Virus record (IMG/VR): IMGVR_UViG_3300042486_001390
Location: 26,565-90,564 of that record
Direction: 5' to 3' (one strand)
Length of the DNA stretch: 64,000 bases
Source: a virus
This document shows, one piece after another, positions 55,163-63,928 of this stretch. Below the pieces are notes generated by a model. It had not been told where the DNA came from. It saw only the letters and a program-made list of their open reading frames with translations, and made no database searches. The position numbers were made by a program, and so were the translations under genes. Positions within the stretch are counted from its first letter, which is position 1, and every line of letters begins with the position of its first letter.

Positions 55163-58062
55163 TAGGTATTTATATCCTGTAGATAACAGTTAGAGAATGG
55201 AATTGAAAAAGTGATCACAGATCCATTTAAGATAGTTTCTACCCTCAAAAGCCATTGATTGTCAAAAGTGTCAAAAGTTGCTTCTATAACTTTTCCGACC
55301 GCTCTTGGTGGGATAGTTCGCTCTCCTATCTCTACAGATGCAGCCGTTCGTATTAATACGGTTTCTTTTTTAAGATCAGGGAGGCTATCGATATAGACAC
55401 CATCAGCTGAGAATTCATCGATTACTGGTTCTGATTCAATTTCTACTATGTCAGAATTAGAGATCGATTCATTTTTTGGGCGTGTAAAAGTGGGACTGGC
55501 AACTTGAACAATTTCTTCTTTTATCTCTGATTGATATTCCAGAGAATCTTCTATCTCAAAAGTTTCTACTACTTTTGGCTCCTGATAGTGCAACACCATA
55601 CCCCTTGACTTAATTTCTAGTCGTCCATAACCAGCGTTTTCTAGCTGAGTAAGTAGGGTACGGGCGATAGAGGTATTTACTCTTTCTCCGTTAATTTTAC
55701 GTCCGCCAAATTTGCCGACAACTTCCCGGGGTGTCATTTTTCCAGCAGTTTTAACGATCTCCCAGATTTCGGATAAAATGCCCTGTACTGGATTTTCGTC
55801 CTGAGACGTGACTCCTTGAATTGTCAAGAATTGACTGATATAGAAGTCGGTCATCTTAGCAGCTTTAATGGCTGTTTGTACAGGAATACTGTAAAGATTA
55901 GTATTATCTGGATCAAATATCCAATTGAGAAGATGGATACTTAATGTAAGCCTTAAAAAGGTCTTCATTTGTTTGCCTAGGTAGGAAGCAAATGATGGAT
56001 TAATCGCTCGGTACTTCTTAATAAGTATCTCGTAATGGTATTTGATCCCGAAAGCGTAGTCTTCCCCGTTCGAGGTAAACCAACAATTATAAGGATCGAC
56101 AATCCCATTTTCATCAGCTTCTAGGCTAATTCCACTGATTTGATTGACCAGTGTTTCGATACACTCGTCAATAGAGTTGGGATCTTCTGGCGGTCTGCCA
56201 GGACGAGGATCAAGGGGTTCATGAAGTAAGAAAAGATACCGAGAAACCGCCCCGTCAACATCATTGGATAAATCAAGATATTTTCTGAGTTTCTCGACTT
56301 GTATCCCGCCTAATTTATTAAGTGTTTGCCCATCTAGGTAATATCTGCTGTCTTTGTTTACCCGGTCAAAAGTATTTCGGATAGGGCCATTCCAGTTACT
56401 TAAGTCTCGTTGCCGGTCATTCCCTTTACCGCCTGATCGGTACTGATTTAATCCCTCGAAAAATCCCGATAGCTCATCATATACGACTACCCCACCTTGC
56501 CAAGAAGGTTGCGAGGACATCGTTTTTAAAATACCGTCAAGAGTCCCCTCATCGTAAAACCACCGACGCGCCTGACAATGTTCTTTCTCATAAAGACGAG
56601 GGTTGATTTCAGCGTTTGTTTTGTTTGCCTTGCGATCTGACGCTGACATCTCTTGCCATGCGGCTTTTAGATCATCTAGCTTAGATTCTTCTTTAGTAAC
56701 TCTCTTCTGCTCGGCTAAATCTTTTCTTTTTAAAACCCGACAAACTTCATTTTGAGTGAGAGTTTTGCCAGTAGAAACCCCGCCTAAGTCTGCACAATAG
56801 AAGATCGGGTATTCCTTCCAGCATTCCCTTTCTCTTACAGTAGTTCGGAGGTTAATTGCAAACCGGCTACCTAAAATAGCTCCCAATATTGGCCATAAAG
56901 AATGCAGTAATCTGATTGGGGGTTGATTCAAAGTTTTGGCACGGGATATAATTGCCTCAGCTAAAGGTTGGGGAAGTATTTCAAAAAGATCAATCTCTTT
57001 TTTCTGGTAATGCTTACCTTTCAGGAAACCTTCTAGTCCTGTCTTGATAGCGTCCCCTTCCGCTATTTCTGTTTTACGGATTTCAATTAAATGCCGTATT
57101 TCTGCTGGTTTCTTACCAGTGGCTTTTGCCCACAGATCGACTTTTTCTTGCCACTGAGTTCGGGTGATTTCGTCCTGACCAATACAGCCGTCAATAGCTG
57201 TTATTAGGTCTTGAAAAGTCATCGTTTCTGTTACTGTGACTTCTTTTTCTTTGCTCTCTTTTATTTCTTTTGGTTCATCAACTATTGAAGCTAATAATTC
57301 CTTAAGATCGATTTTCTTTTCCTCAATCCAATTAAGAATATCTACCCCTTGAGAATCTGGTAAATGATCCCACAAAGGAGAGTCTGGATAGGCATAAAGC
57401 CATTTCGATTCTGGGAAGTCTTGATAAATTTTCTGGCAGTGAGCTACTCCTCCCTGATCGCGATCAGGGCATAAAATCAGATTTGCTCCCTTCAAAGCTT
57501 TCGTGTGATCTGGCTGCCATTTCTTTGATCCGCCTATATTACAAGTAGCAACTAATCCTAGAGATTCAAGCTTTTCTACCTTAGTCTCACCCTCAACTAT
57601 GAAAATCTGGATTCCTTCTTTAATAGCCTTTTCTAGGCGGTCCTGACGATAAAGAGGTATATCTTTGTACTCAATATCGCCTATGCCCCACTTCCAAGTT
57701 TTACCACTGTCTGTAGAATGCTGCTGCTTAATATCCTTTTTCCAGATACCATTCTCTTGATAGTCCTTCCGGTACACACGGACTCTTAACCCATTGGCAA
57801 GAGGGGGATAAAGGAAGTATTGGGCTTTTTCTTCTTTATAGGCAGAAAATTTGGGTTCTTTCTTAAGATAGTAGAGCGGTGTACCCTCACTATCTACTTT
57901 GCTCGATTTTTCCCATCCTGGTGCGGGGTCGTAGTTTCGCTTGCATACCGAGAGTAGATTGCCGTCCTCGGCTGTGTACATATAGCACCAATCAGTCTTA
58001 CCACAGTGGGGGCAAGGATTGTTTTCGTTGATCTTGACACGATTCGAGGATTGTGTTACCAT
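55162..58062 (-). CDS. Phage primase-helicase (zinc finger, TOPRIM, DUF3987-type ATPase)
   Basis: 966 residues from ATG 58062. The zinc finger is at 17-40 (CPHCGKTDWC... CKR). A TOPRIM region follows near 155-225 (IFIVEGETK, LILCPDRDQGG with the DxD pair). The ATPase part around 385-560 holds GGVSTGKTLTQ (Walker A) and VVVYDELSGFFEGLNQ (Walker B), as in DUF3987 proteins. The C-terminal 80 residues form a beta-rich mini-domain. It makes primers and unwinds the fork. A longer start at 58146 would cross a terminator and is rejected. Confidence 0.85.
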   Translation of the reverse strand: MVTQSSNRVKINENNPCPHCGKTDWCYMYTAEDGNLLSVCKRNYDPAPGWEKSSKVDSEGTPLYYLKKEPKFSAYKEEKAQYFLYPPLANGLRVRVYRKDYQENGIWKKDIKQQHSTDSGKTWKWGIGDIEYKDIPLYRQDRLEKAIKEGIQIFIVEGETKVEKLESLGLVATCNIGGSKKWQPDHTKALKGANLILCPDRDQGGVAHCQKIYQDFPESKWLYAYPDSPLWDHLPDSQGVDILNWIEEKKIDLKELLASIVDEPKEIKESKEKEVTVTETMTFQDLITAIDGCIGQDEITRTQWQEKVDLWAKATGKKPAEIRHLIEIRKTEIAEGDAIKTGLEGFLKGKHYQKKEIDLFEILPQPLAEAIISRAKTLNQPPIRLLHSLWPILGAILGSRFAINLRTTVRERECWKEYPIFYCADLGGVSTGKTLTQNEVCRVLKRKDLAEQKRVTKEESKLDDLKAAWQEMSASDRKANKTNAEINPRLYEKEHCQARRWFYDEGTLDGILKTMSSQPSWQGGVVVYDELSGFFEGLNQYRSGGKGNDRQRDLSNWNGPIRNTFDRVNKDSRYYLDGQTLNKLGGIQVEKLRKYLDLSNDVDGAVSRYLFLLHEPLDPRPGRPPEDPNSIDECIETLVNQISGISLEADENGIVDPYNCWFTSNGEDYAFGIKYHYEILIKKYRAINPSFASYLGKQMKTFLRLTLSIHLLNWIFDPDNTNLYSIPVQTAIKAAKMTDFYISQFLTIQGVTSQDENPVQGILSEIWEIVKTAGKMTPREVVGKFGGRKINGERVNTSIARTLLTQLENAGYGRLEIKSRGMVLHYQEPKVVETFEIEDSLEYQSEIKEEIVQVASPTFTRPKNESISNSDIVEIESEPVIDEFSADGVYIDSLPDLKKETVLIRTAASVEIGERTIPPRAVGKVIEATFDTFDNQWLLRVETILNGSVITFSIPFSNCYLQDINT
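58034..58062 (+). promoter_or_regulatory. Plus-strand promoter over the primase start
   Basis: TTGACA (58034-58039), 17 bases, TACCAT (58057-58062). It points against the primase gene and leads within about 30 bases into a strong terminator. Confidence 0.55.
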
Positions 58063-58068
58063 AAATGT

Positions 58069-58119
58069 TATTGAAATAAAAGTGTTTTGTTTACAGACCC
58101 GCTTCCGAGCGGGTTTTTT
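58069..58119 (+). ncRNA. Candidate short RNA (about 51 nt) upstream of primase
   Basis: Bounded by the plus-strand promoter at 58034-58062 and the T run of the CCCGCT/AGCGGG hairpin. It is complementary to the untranslated leader of the primase mRNA, so it could act as an antisense regulator of primase. Inferred from signals only. Confidence 0.5.
58098..58119 (+). terminator. Rho-independent terminator (plus strand)
   Basis: CCCGCT-TCCG-AGCGGG followed by six T, with no T run on the other strand. Confidence 0.85.
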
Positions 58120-58203
58120 GTTGGGTAGATGGGTAGGAGGGAGCAAATCAAAGTATTTACTATCCTAGCAGAAATTTCTTGATCGGTAAATACTACACTT
58201 GCA

Positions 58204-58452
58204 CTACACTTGTAAATCCTTGCTACGCTTAGGTTCTGGGTCACGCAAAGAGTTGTAAAAGGCATCTTCGCCCTCTTTTCTAGCAGTGAGTTCGTCCTCA
58301 ATGGGGATAAAAAGGTAAAACTTTAGGGCAATTTCAAATGCCTCTTGGGTTTTTAGTCCTAAAACCTTTGATCTTTGGCACATCTCGTCCCATAGTTCTT
58401 TCTTAACCCGGATTGACACAACTTTTATTGGAGCATCTTGATTGGCAGACAT
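58204..58452 (-). CDS. Ribbon-helix-helix regulator
   Basis: 82 residues. IKVVSIRVKKELWDEMCQRSKVLGLKTQEAFEIALKFYLF has the RHH strand-helix-helix pattern; the C-terminus is acidic then basic (KRSKDLQV). A palindrome ACAGAATTTTCTGT just upstream of the start (58459-58472), next to TATAAT, is a likely autoregulatory operator. Precedes the primase gene. Confidence 0.7.
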   Translation of the reverse strand: MSANQDAPIKVVSIRVKKELWDEMCQRSKVLGLKTQEAFEIALKFYLFIPIEDELTARKEGEDAFYNSLRDPEPKRSKDLQV

Positions 58453-58458
58453 AGTTCA

Positions 58459-58490
58459 TACAGAATTTTCTGTATTATATCATAAAAGTT
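58459..58490 (-). promoter_or_regulatory. Promoter with ACAGAA/TTCTGT operator
   Basis: Minus-strand TATAAT followed by ACAGAA-TT-TTCTGT between the -10 and the ATG of the RHH gene. No good -35 is visible. TTTCTGT half-sites recur at 58528-58570. Confidence 0.55.
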
Positions 58491-58615
58491 GAGATTGCCT
58501 GTAAGTTTTTTGTAAGTTTTTTGTAGGGTAGTAAGCTTTTCTGTGTTCTGCCCCAAAAGATTTACAGAAAGAAGTTTACCAATATTTACAGGAGAAACTG
58601 ATCGGAGCATAACAG

Positions 58616-58646
58616 AGAAAACAGAGGGTTAACCCTCTGTTTTTTA
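58616..58646 (-). terminator. Bidirectional terminator-like palindrome
   Basis: ACAGAGGGTT/AACCCTCTGT perfect dyad with TTTTT on the plus side and TTTTCTC on the minus side. It ends the transcript of the gene at 58658-59014. Confidence 0.75.
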
Positions 58647-58657
58647 TTTGAGATTTA

Positions 58658-59014
58658 TTAAAACATATCATTTTTTGCTTGATATGTTCTAACTGGAGTA
58701 AATCCTTCTTTATCTTTTCGGTTAATTCCATAGTCACTTAAGTACGGACCGTAAAGGGGAATACATTCTAAATGTCTATAATAATTCTCTAAGTTCCATC
58801 GGCTGCCATCAGAAAATACATAAACCGTATATCCGTAAACTATTTCAATTTTTTCTAGACTCCCAAGTATTCTTTTTGAATGAATACTTCTAAAAATCTT
58901 TTTTTCTGCCTGTTTTTTTTCTTGTTCTATTTTTTCTGGACTCAGTTGTACGGGGTCAGGACGGGTCCACTCTATTTCACAAGCAGGACAATCTGAAGAG
59001 ACGAAAAAAGACAT
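58658..59014 (-). CDS. Hypothetical protein (118 aa)
   Basis: N-terminus has a C-x2-C pair (SSDCPACEIEW). A lysine/glutamate helix follows (PEKIEQEKKQAEKKIFRSIHS), then a beta region (IEIVYGYTVYVFSDGSRW) and LYGPYLSDYG. Starts after an AGGAGTATTATG leader. Not recognised. Confidence 0.55.
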   Translation of the reverse strand: MSFFVSSDCPACEIEWTRPDPVQLSPEKIEQEKKQAEKKIFRSIHSKRILGSLEKIEIVYGYTVYVFSDGSRWNLENYYRHLECIPLYGPYLSDYGINRKDKEGFTPVRTYQAKNDMF

Positions 59015-59067
59015 AATACTCCTAATTGTTTTGATTTTTTAACTAATTATTGATCACTTACAACTAA

Positions 59068-59337
59068 TTACTGATCGCTTACATCTGATAACTGATAACT
59101 AAGAATTTGTATATCAAATGTAAGGCACTCTATCTCAATTAATAAAACTTTAATCGTTTCTAATGCACATCTTGCTTCTACACAGTCTAAAGACACTAAT
59201 TTATCGAGCATTTGTTCATAGAGAATAGCTTTTTCCTCTTTATTGAAGCCACTAGCATCTTCTAACTTTAATAATTTTTCGATCATTTCTTGAAGCTGAA
59301 AAGAGGCTGGCTCATTCAATATTAGTGGTTTTGTCAT
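59068..59337 (-). CDS. Helical repeat protein, single-unit paralogue (89 aa)
   Basis: LQEMIEKLLKLEDASGFNKEEKAILYEQMLDKLVSLDCVEARCALETIKVLLIEIE is one unit of the roughly 65-residue repeat found twice in the neighbour at 59393-59845 (E...F.e.ml..L.....C...A...I..LL..l). Function unknown. Confidence 0.6.
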   Translation of the reverse strand: MTKPLILNEPASFQLQEMIEKLLKLEDASGFNKEEKAILYEQMLDKLVSLDCVEARCALETIKVLLIEIECLTFDIQILSYQLSDVSDQ

Positions 59338-59392
59338 TGTTTTACTCCTAATTGTTTTGATTTTTAGTTGATAACTGATAGCTAATTTTAAA

Positions 59393-59845
59393 CTAATCTA
59401 ACTTAGATAGTAAAGCTTCAATTGTCTTTATCCCATTTCCTGCCGCTACACATCCGTCTTTAGAAGCTAAAAGCGACAAATCTAAAAGCATTAATTCAAA
59501 AAAGACTGTTTTTTCTTCTTTGCTAGAAAAGGGAAAAATATCATGGACTTGGTCTGCTAGTTTTGTGGCCATCAGTAGAATTTCGGGGTTGAGTGTATTT
59601 TTTTGGTTCATTGTTTTTTCCAGTTTAGATAGCAGGGTTTCAATGACATGAAATGTGGTTCCGCACCAACTTTTCATGTAGATATTAAGTCTATAGCAAT
59701 TGTAGAGGTTTGTAAGCACTTGCTCAAAGATATCTTCTTGATCTCCTCTTTCTAAAGAAGCAAATATTTCTCTACCGACTGTATCTGCTAATTTTTGGGA
59801 TAGCAGTCTAATTTGAATTTTTGTACGTGCATGATTTTGGCTCAT
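59393..59845 (-). CDS. Helical protein with internal duplication (150 aa)
   Basis: Two halves align: LLSQKLADTVGREIFASLERGDQEDIFEQVLTNL ... FHVIETLLSKLE and LMATKLADQVHDIFPFSSKEEKTVFFELMLLDL ... GIKTIEALLSKLD. With the adjacent 89-residue gene this makes three units, from tandem duplication and fusion. Unknown function. Confidence 0.65.
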   Translation of the reverse strand: MSQNHARTKIQIRLLSQKLADTVGREIFASLERGDQEDIFEQVLTNLYNCYRLNIYMKSWCGTTFHVIETLLSKLEKTMNQKNTLNPEILLMATKLADQVHDIFPFSSKEEKTVFFELMLLDLSLLASKDGCVAAGNGIKTIEALLSKLD

Positions 59846-59894
59846 CGTTTTTTAATTTATTTAGCAATTTCTAACCGATAACTGATAACTAATC

Positions 59895-60944
59895 CTATAA
59901 TCTCTCTACAAAATCAATAACTTTTTCCCATAACTCTTTGGGAAAATCTACGGTCATTGTATCATCGTCTGTTTGCCTTGCATTTCCTTCGGTTGCTAAA
60001 GTCATTAGTAGATACTTAATGTCTTTAGCTTTAGGAGTAAGTTTAATGGGTTTTGGTTCCGTTTCGTGGCTAGGTTTTACACTCTCATCGGAGTCAGTTG
60101 GATTTTTAGACTCTATAAAGTTGGCTGTTACCGATTCGACTAATTCCCCAGTGGCTTTTATCCCTTTTTCTTCTGCTATAGCTACAGTCTCTAAAAGCAC
60201 ATTTTCTTTTTCCGAGAGTGTTAGTTCATTTTTCCTTACAAGATTGTGTAAAGTCGTTTCCGATACTTTACCTTCGATTGCTTTTAATGTCGGACTAGAC
60301 ATCGAGGAAATCTCTAAAGTTCGGTTATATTCTGATTTTTTCCATCCCGTCTTTTCACAAAACTGTTGGCAGGACTGCTCTTCAGTTAAACCAGCTAATC
60401 TATCCTCGTGTAAATGCCGTCTAATCAATTTTGCCTTATCGTACACTGATAACTTTTCGCTATCAGTGCCGTAGGAGAGCATTTGATACTCTAAATCACG
60501 GACGGTCAGACCTGATGCTAGAGGCTTAATAATTGCCAAAACATTAGGAACAATAATCTCTTGAGAGGCTAAAAGCAACCAAGCCAAGACCCTTCGATGG
60601 CCGTCCATGGGAAACAATCTATCGCCGTCGGCGACTAAATGTAAAGGTTGATAAATTGTTCCCGATGCTAGTATTTTATCGGCTAGTTCTTGAATTAACT
60701 CCAAGTCGTAGGTAACGCGAGTGTTCCATCCGTTTTCACCTGAGATGGACTCAATTAAGTCTTGACTAAAGGTTAAATGGGTTTCGCTAGGTAGGACGCG
60801 CATTTTGCCGTCGTCATGTATTCCTATTCTCGGCCCGATAAAATCACCATTAGCCATTCTAAAAGAAATTAGTCGGGGATCGATCACTATTAACTCCCGT
60901 GCAGAGCCATAGGCTCTGATTTTGTCTCTTGATTTTGCGCTCAT
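59895..60944 (-). CDS. ParB/Spo0J-like nuclease-fold protein
   Basis: 349 residues. LQELADKILASGTIYQPLHLVADGDRLFPMDGHRRVLAWLLLASQ contains the ParB N-terminal box (GHRR with preceding V..dG). Helical DNA-binding region follows (AKLIRRHLHEDRLAGLTEEQSCQQFCEKTGW, VSETTLHNLV). The C-terminus has DFPKELWEKVIDFV. In phages such proteins serve partition or transcription control. The dyads and 21-bp array at 22 kb are candidate binding sites, but no ParA is visible. Confidence 0.75.
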   Translation of the reverse strand: MSAKSRDKIRAYGSARELIVIDPRLISFRMANGDFIGPRIGIHDDGKMRVLPSETHLTFSQDLIESISGENGWNTRVTYDLELIQELADKILASGTIYQPLHLVADGDRLFPMDGHRRVLAWLLLASQEIIVPNVLAIIKPLASGLTVRDLEYQMLSYGTDSEKLSVYDKAKLIRRHLHEDRLAGLTEEQSCQQFCEKTGWKKSEYNRTLEISSMSSPTLKAIEGKVSETTLHNLVRKNELTLSEKENVLLETVAIAEEKGIKATGELVESVTANFIESKNPTDSDESVKPSHETEPKPIKLTPKAKDIKYLLMTLATEGNARQTDDDTMTVDFPKELWEKVIDFVERL

Positions 60945-60985
60945 TTTGTTACTCCTCAGTTGTGATTGTTGGTTTGTTTTTACGT

Positions 60986-61405
60986 TTAAGACATTTTTAG
61001 GTCTTCATAGCGTTTTCCCCATTCGTTAACAAGAATCGTAATTTCTGGAAAATTAATCGCCTTACCTTTAATCCATATATACGGATTATTTGATTCTGAT
61101 AAACTTGTTAATGTTTCAAATAGCAAGTTCGCAGAATTGAAATCTACAAATGTTAAGTTAATTTTGATTACTTTCTTAGTCTTGCCAGAATCGCAAGTAA
61201 TCTCAAAATCTGCCCTTAATTGCTGTACTTGATCAATGCCTACACTAAAAACTGGATTAGCTACCAATCCATGTAAGCAAATACTTTCGACTTGCCCTGT
61301 ACTTAAAACTTTCCATTGGTTTTTGCTGCTTTCAACCAAGATTTCTTGTATTTGCTGGGAAGTCAGTTCATCCCACCAATCACGACTTAAGAGATTCAAA
61401 TTCAT
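60986..61405 (-). CDS. Hypothetical protein near recT-like gene (139 aa)
   Basis: LTSQQIQEILVESSKNQWKVLSTGQVESICLHGLVAN then beta strands (FEITCDSGKTKKVIKINLTFVDF). Start AAGGAGTATTAA leader. Between ParB-like and RecT-like genes. Not recognised. Confidence 0.5.
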   Translation of the reverse strand: MNLNLLSRDWWDELTSQQIQEILVESSKNQWKVLSTGQVESICLHGLVANPVFSVGIDQVQQLRADFEITCDSGKTKKVIKINLTFVDFNSANLLFETLTSLSESNNPYIWIKGKAINFPEITILVNEWGKRYEDLKMS

Positions 61406-61486
61406 TTAATACTCCTTAATTTCCATTTTTAGATTTTTTAGCTTTTTAGGTTTTTAGGTTGCTGATAACTGACAACTGGCAACTAA

Positions 61487-62278
61487 TTAAAAATCTTCAC
61501 TAAGAAGTTCACTAGGATCAATATTTTCACTGCCAACTTCTATTACCATTGCGTCTATAGCTTTTTTCAGGAGGTCGGCTAATTCTTTTTCAGAAGTTGC
61601 TTGTTGGGCGACTTGCTCTGCTTGTGATTTAAGTAATCCTTTATTTACAGCCCAAGCGATGCCAGCTTGCTTGCGCTCTTCTGATAGCACCGACTGTGGT
61701 TTGCTTGGCAAAGATACTTCCACATCTACTACATTACCAGATTCGCCAATTTCAGCGCCTAGTTCATCAGGAATATAAATAGGTGCGCCAAGTGCTAAGT
61801 CGGGGCAAAACTCACGGAACCCGGTAGAAATCGCCCTTGCAAAAAGCATAGGTTTGGGGTATTTTTTCCAGTTAGGATTCCCTCCGAGAAGTCCCGCTAC
61901 TTGGGCATCGTGGATTGAAAAAGAACTAATCCCTAACGGCTCCCAGTTGTTTTGCCAAAGCTCAAAAAATTCTAATTCGCAGATTTCTGGCGTGTGTTTA
62001 ATTTTTTTGTATCGGTATTTACCCGATCCTTTAATTAAAGCTGCCATTAAATTAGCACTTAGTGCAGGTTTCCCCTGTATTAAATGAATACCAGTCATCG
62101 AAGCAAAAGCAGGGATTCCTAACTCTTTTCCCGCTAAAACTTTGACAAAACATTTAGCAGCACTTTGTACATCCCCAAACATTCCTGATTTTGCCAAAAT
62201 ATCAGAAACTTTGTAAATATCATCGACTGTTTTAAGTTCTAATGGGGAAGATTTGATATTGACAATTTCACTAGACAT
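61487..62278 (-). CDS. RecT-like single-strand annealing protein
   Basis: 263 residues from ATG 62278, with TTAGGAGAAATATT upstream. AKCFVKVLAGKELGIPAFASMTGIHLIQGKPALSANLMAALIKGSG and KKYPKPMLFARAISTGFREFCPDLALGAPIYIPDELG match the RecT-family pattern (GxpxlsaxLmaaLi, MlxARAxsxxxrxxcPdlxxGxxYxPeEl). It anneals ssDNA in phage recombination, complementing RusA and the helicase. The N-terminal in-frame ATG at 62338 is rejected. Confidence 0.8.
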   Translation of the reverse strand: MSSEIVNIKSSPLELKTVDDIYKVSDILAKSGMFGDVQSAAKCFVKVLAGKELGIPAFASMTGIHLIQGKPALSANLMAALIKGSGKYRYKKIKHTPEICELEFFELWQNNWEPLGISSFSIHDAQVAGLLGGNPNWKKYPKPMLFARAISTGFREFCPDLALGAPIYIPDELGAEIGESGNVVDVEVSLPSKPQSVLSEERKQAGIAWAVNKGLLKSQAEQVAQQATSEKELADLLKKAIDAMVIEVGSENIDPSELLSEDF

Positions 62279-62288
62279 AATATTTCTC

Positions 62289-62579
62289 CTAAAAATAGGT
62301 GTAAGGATCGCTGAACTTAAGAGATGAAGGAAACTCATCTATTTCTTTACCAGCAAAATACTTGACCACACTTGGGCAAGTGACATTATGAGCCTCTGTT
62401 ACTTCCAGAAGTTTCGACATAACCACTTGCTGTGCTTCATTTAAAAGAAATTCATAGCAAGCATCAGTATCTTCGCCGTCTTCTGGTTTTCCATGAATAT
62501 TTATACTCACATTCACAAACTCAAAATTACCAAGGTTGACTCTCTGAGTGTAATCCACCGAGATATGGGTAATAAGCAT
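62289..62579 (-). CDS. Conserved small protein of recombination loci (96 aa)
   Basis: MLITHISVDYTQRVNLGNFEFVNVSINIHGKPEDGEDTDACYEFLLNEAQQVV resembles a small phage family (itkisv.y...vnlGnye.v.l.v.....l..gdd) often found next to RecT or SSB genes. Unknown function. Transcription starts from the promoter at 62606-62634. Confidence 0.65.
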   Translation of the reverse strand: MLITHISVDYTQRVNLGNFEFVNVSINIHGKPEDGEDTDACYEFLLNEAQQVVMSKLLEVTEAHNVTCPSVVKYFAGKEIDEFPSSLKFSDPYTYF

Positions 62580-62605
62580 TTTTCCTCTGAAACTCGATTA
62601 ATACA

Positions 62606-62634
62606 ATCTTATAGTAAATTGCTAGAATTGTCAA
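62606..62634 (-). promoter_or_regulatory. Minus-strand consensus promoter for the recombination operon
   Basis: TTGACA-N17-TAAGAT, sharing TTGACAATTCTAG with the promoter at 54934-54962. Likely start of the long leftward early operon. Confidence 0.85.
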
Positions 62635-62697
62635 GCATTTTTAAGAAAAAACCTTACAAAAAAATTACAAAAAGATAGTAGTACAAAAGAACTAAGT

Positions 62698-62815
62698 TAT
62701 TATTGTAAATAGATTGTAGATAAGGGTATCTACAATGAAACTATTGATATATATAGGTTTCAGGCTTTGTTAATACTGTTATCACTATCCCCCAATATTA
62801 TTTTTTTTTACACTC
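62698..62815 (+). repeat. Isolated forward copy of the dispersed palindromic element
   Basis: Has the GTAGATA..TATCTAC dyad, TTGATATATATAGG, CTTTGTTAATACTGTTATC and ACTATCCCCCAATATTATTTTTTT. It is nearly identical to the copy at 22288-22405. Lies at the junction between the phage early operon and the cellular-looking end. Confidence 0.85.
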
Positions 62816-62867
62816 TTACTGTCTAGTTCGTTTATCGAAAATTTAGGATAAGGGGAAATAGCGATCG

Positions 62868-62960
62868 CTACAAGCCTAGAGTGTGTTTTAATGCTTGATC
62901 AATTTCTGCTGTCGGCATTGAGCCAATCACACAGTAAATTGTCAGGACTGATTGCCATTT
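62868..62960 (-). pseudogene. Possible C-terminal gene remnant at the cellular junction
   Basis: An open frame reads WQSVLTIYCVIGSMPTAEIDQALK then HTLGL and TAG, overlapping the HEAT gene end in another frame. The GCGATCGC octamer overlaps its stop. It could be the true 3' end of a host gene after a frameshift. Weak evidence. Confidence 0.3.
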
Positions 62961-63928
62961 TAGGTTAAGGCATAACGAGAACCAATTTTACCGATTGCAT
63001 CGGTGGCACTGAAACGAACGCTATCTTCCGCATCGGATAAAGCCTTGAGTAACCCAGGAATCGCTGTTTCTGTGCCAATCTTAGCCAAAGATTCAGCCGC
63101 TTTAGCGCAAATTCTGGGGTGGTTATCATCTAGTTTTTTAGAGAGGGAGTTAATGACGATTTTGGTATATTCATTAATTTTAATCATATTGTTTTCTGTA
63201 GTGACTAATTGGAGTAACTTGTCTTTTGTCTCTGCCAAATTCTTATCTTCTGTATTGCGCTGTAAACTTTGAGTATTATAAATTTTTTTAATTAATTCTT
63301 CACCAGCAGAAAAAACATTACTATCTGAATATTTGGTTGTACTGGCTTCTTCAAAAAATATATTAATTCCCTCTGACCATTCAGCTTTTAACTCTGAGTC
63401 ATCTACTTGCTCTAATAGATTATTACTAAGAGATTGAAGTTCTTGAAGCTGCGTTTTGACATGAGGTGCTTTCGCATAAATTCTTCCCCAAGTGGCCAAA
63501 AAATCAAAAGTTTGTTCGGCAATTAAAGGGGTTCCGTCCGCAAGACTAACTTTAAAAAAAGCGTCGAGGGCAGGGGCAAGAAGCGCAAAAATTGGTAATT
63601 CCCAACTATTGACAGAAGCGGTAAGAACAAGTAGGCTGATTCTAGATGGACTATCAGGGGGAATACTATTGCGAGATAAAATTGACGCAATAAATAACCA
63701 AACAACCTCATTGTTAATCTCGCTGTCATTCTGTAGAAGCTTACGTCCCAATACCCCTAAGCCGATTTCTGAAGCTTTGATCGATCCCAGTGCCAACAGA
63801 TCTGCAAACTCTCTAACATGACTATCCACCCTTCTCAGATTGCCGAAAGCTCTATCAATTTCTTCTCTAGCGTTATCACTATCGCCAGAGTCTAAAAATT
63901 GTTGTACTCTTCTAAGCATCGTTGTCAT
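62960..63928 (-). CDS. HEAT-repeat protein, probably cellular
   Basis: 322 residues. The C-terminal 60 (HPRICAKAAESLAKIGTETAIPGLLKALSDAEDSVRFSATDAIGKIG) are two HEAT/PBS-lyase repeats, common in cyanobacteria. The N-terminal 200 residues are helical (FLDSGDSDNAREEIDRAFGNLRRVDSHVREFADLLALG) and not recognised. ATG 63928 overlaps the upstream stop (ATGA). It differs from the phage genes in style and probably belongs to host or accessory DNA; a defence or signalling scaffold role is possible but unsupported. Confidence 0.7.
   Translation of the reverse strand: MTTMLRRVQQFLDSGDSDNAREEIDRAFGNLRRVDSHVREFADLLALGSIKASEIGLGVLGRKLLQNDSEINNEVVWLFIASILSRNSIPPDSPSRISLLVLTASVNSWELPIFALLAPALDAFFKVSLADGTPLIAEQTFDFLATWGRIYAKAPHVKTQLQELQSLSNNLLEQVDDSELKAEWSEGINIFFEEASTTKYSDSNVFSAGEELIKKIYNTQSLQRNTEDKNLAETKDKLLQLVTTENNMIKINEYTKIVINSLSKKLDDNHPRICAKAAESLAKIGTETAIPGLLKALSDAEDSVRFSATDAIGKIGSRYALT

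Noticed and set aside
58068-58301. 77-residue ORF upstream of primase
   Set aside because: Spans a terminator hairpin and overlaps the RHH gene in another frame; no start signals.
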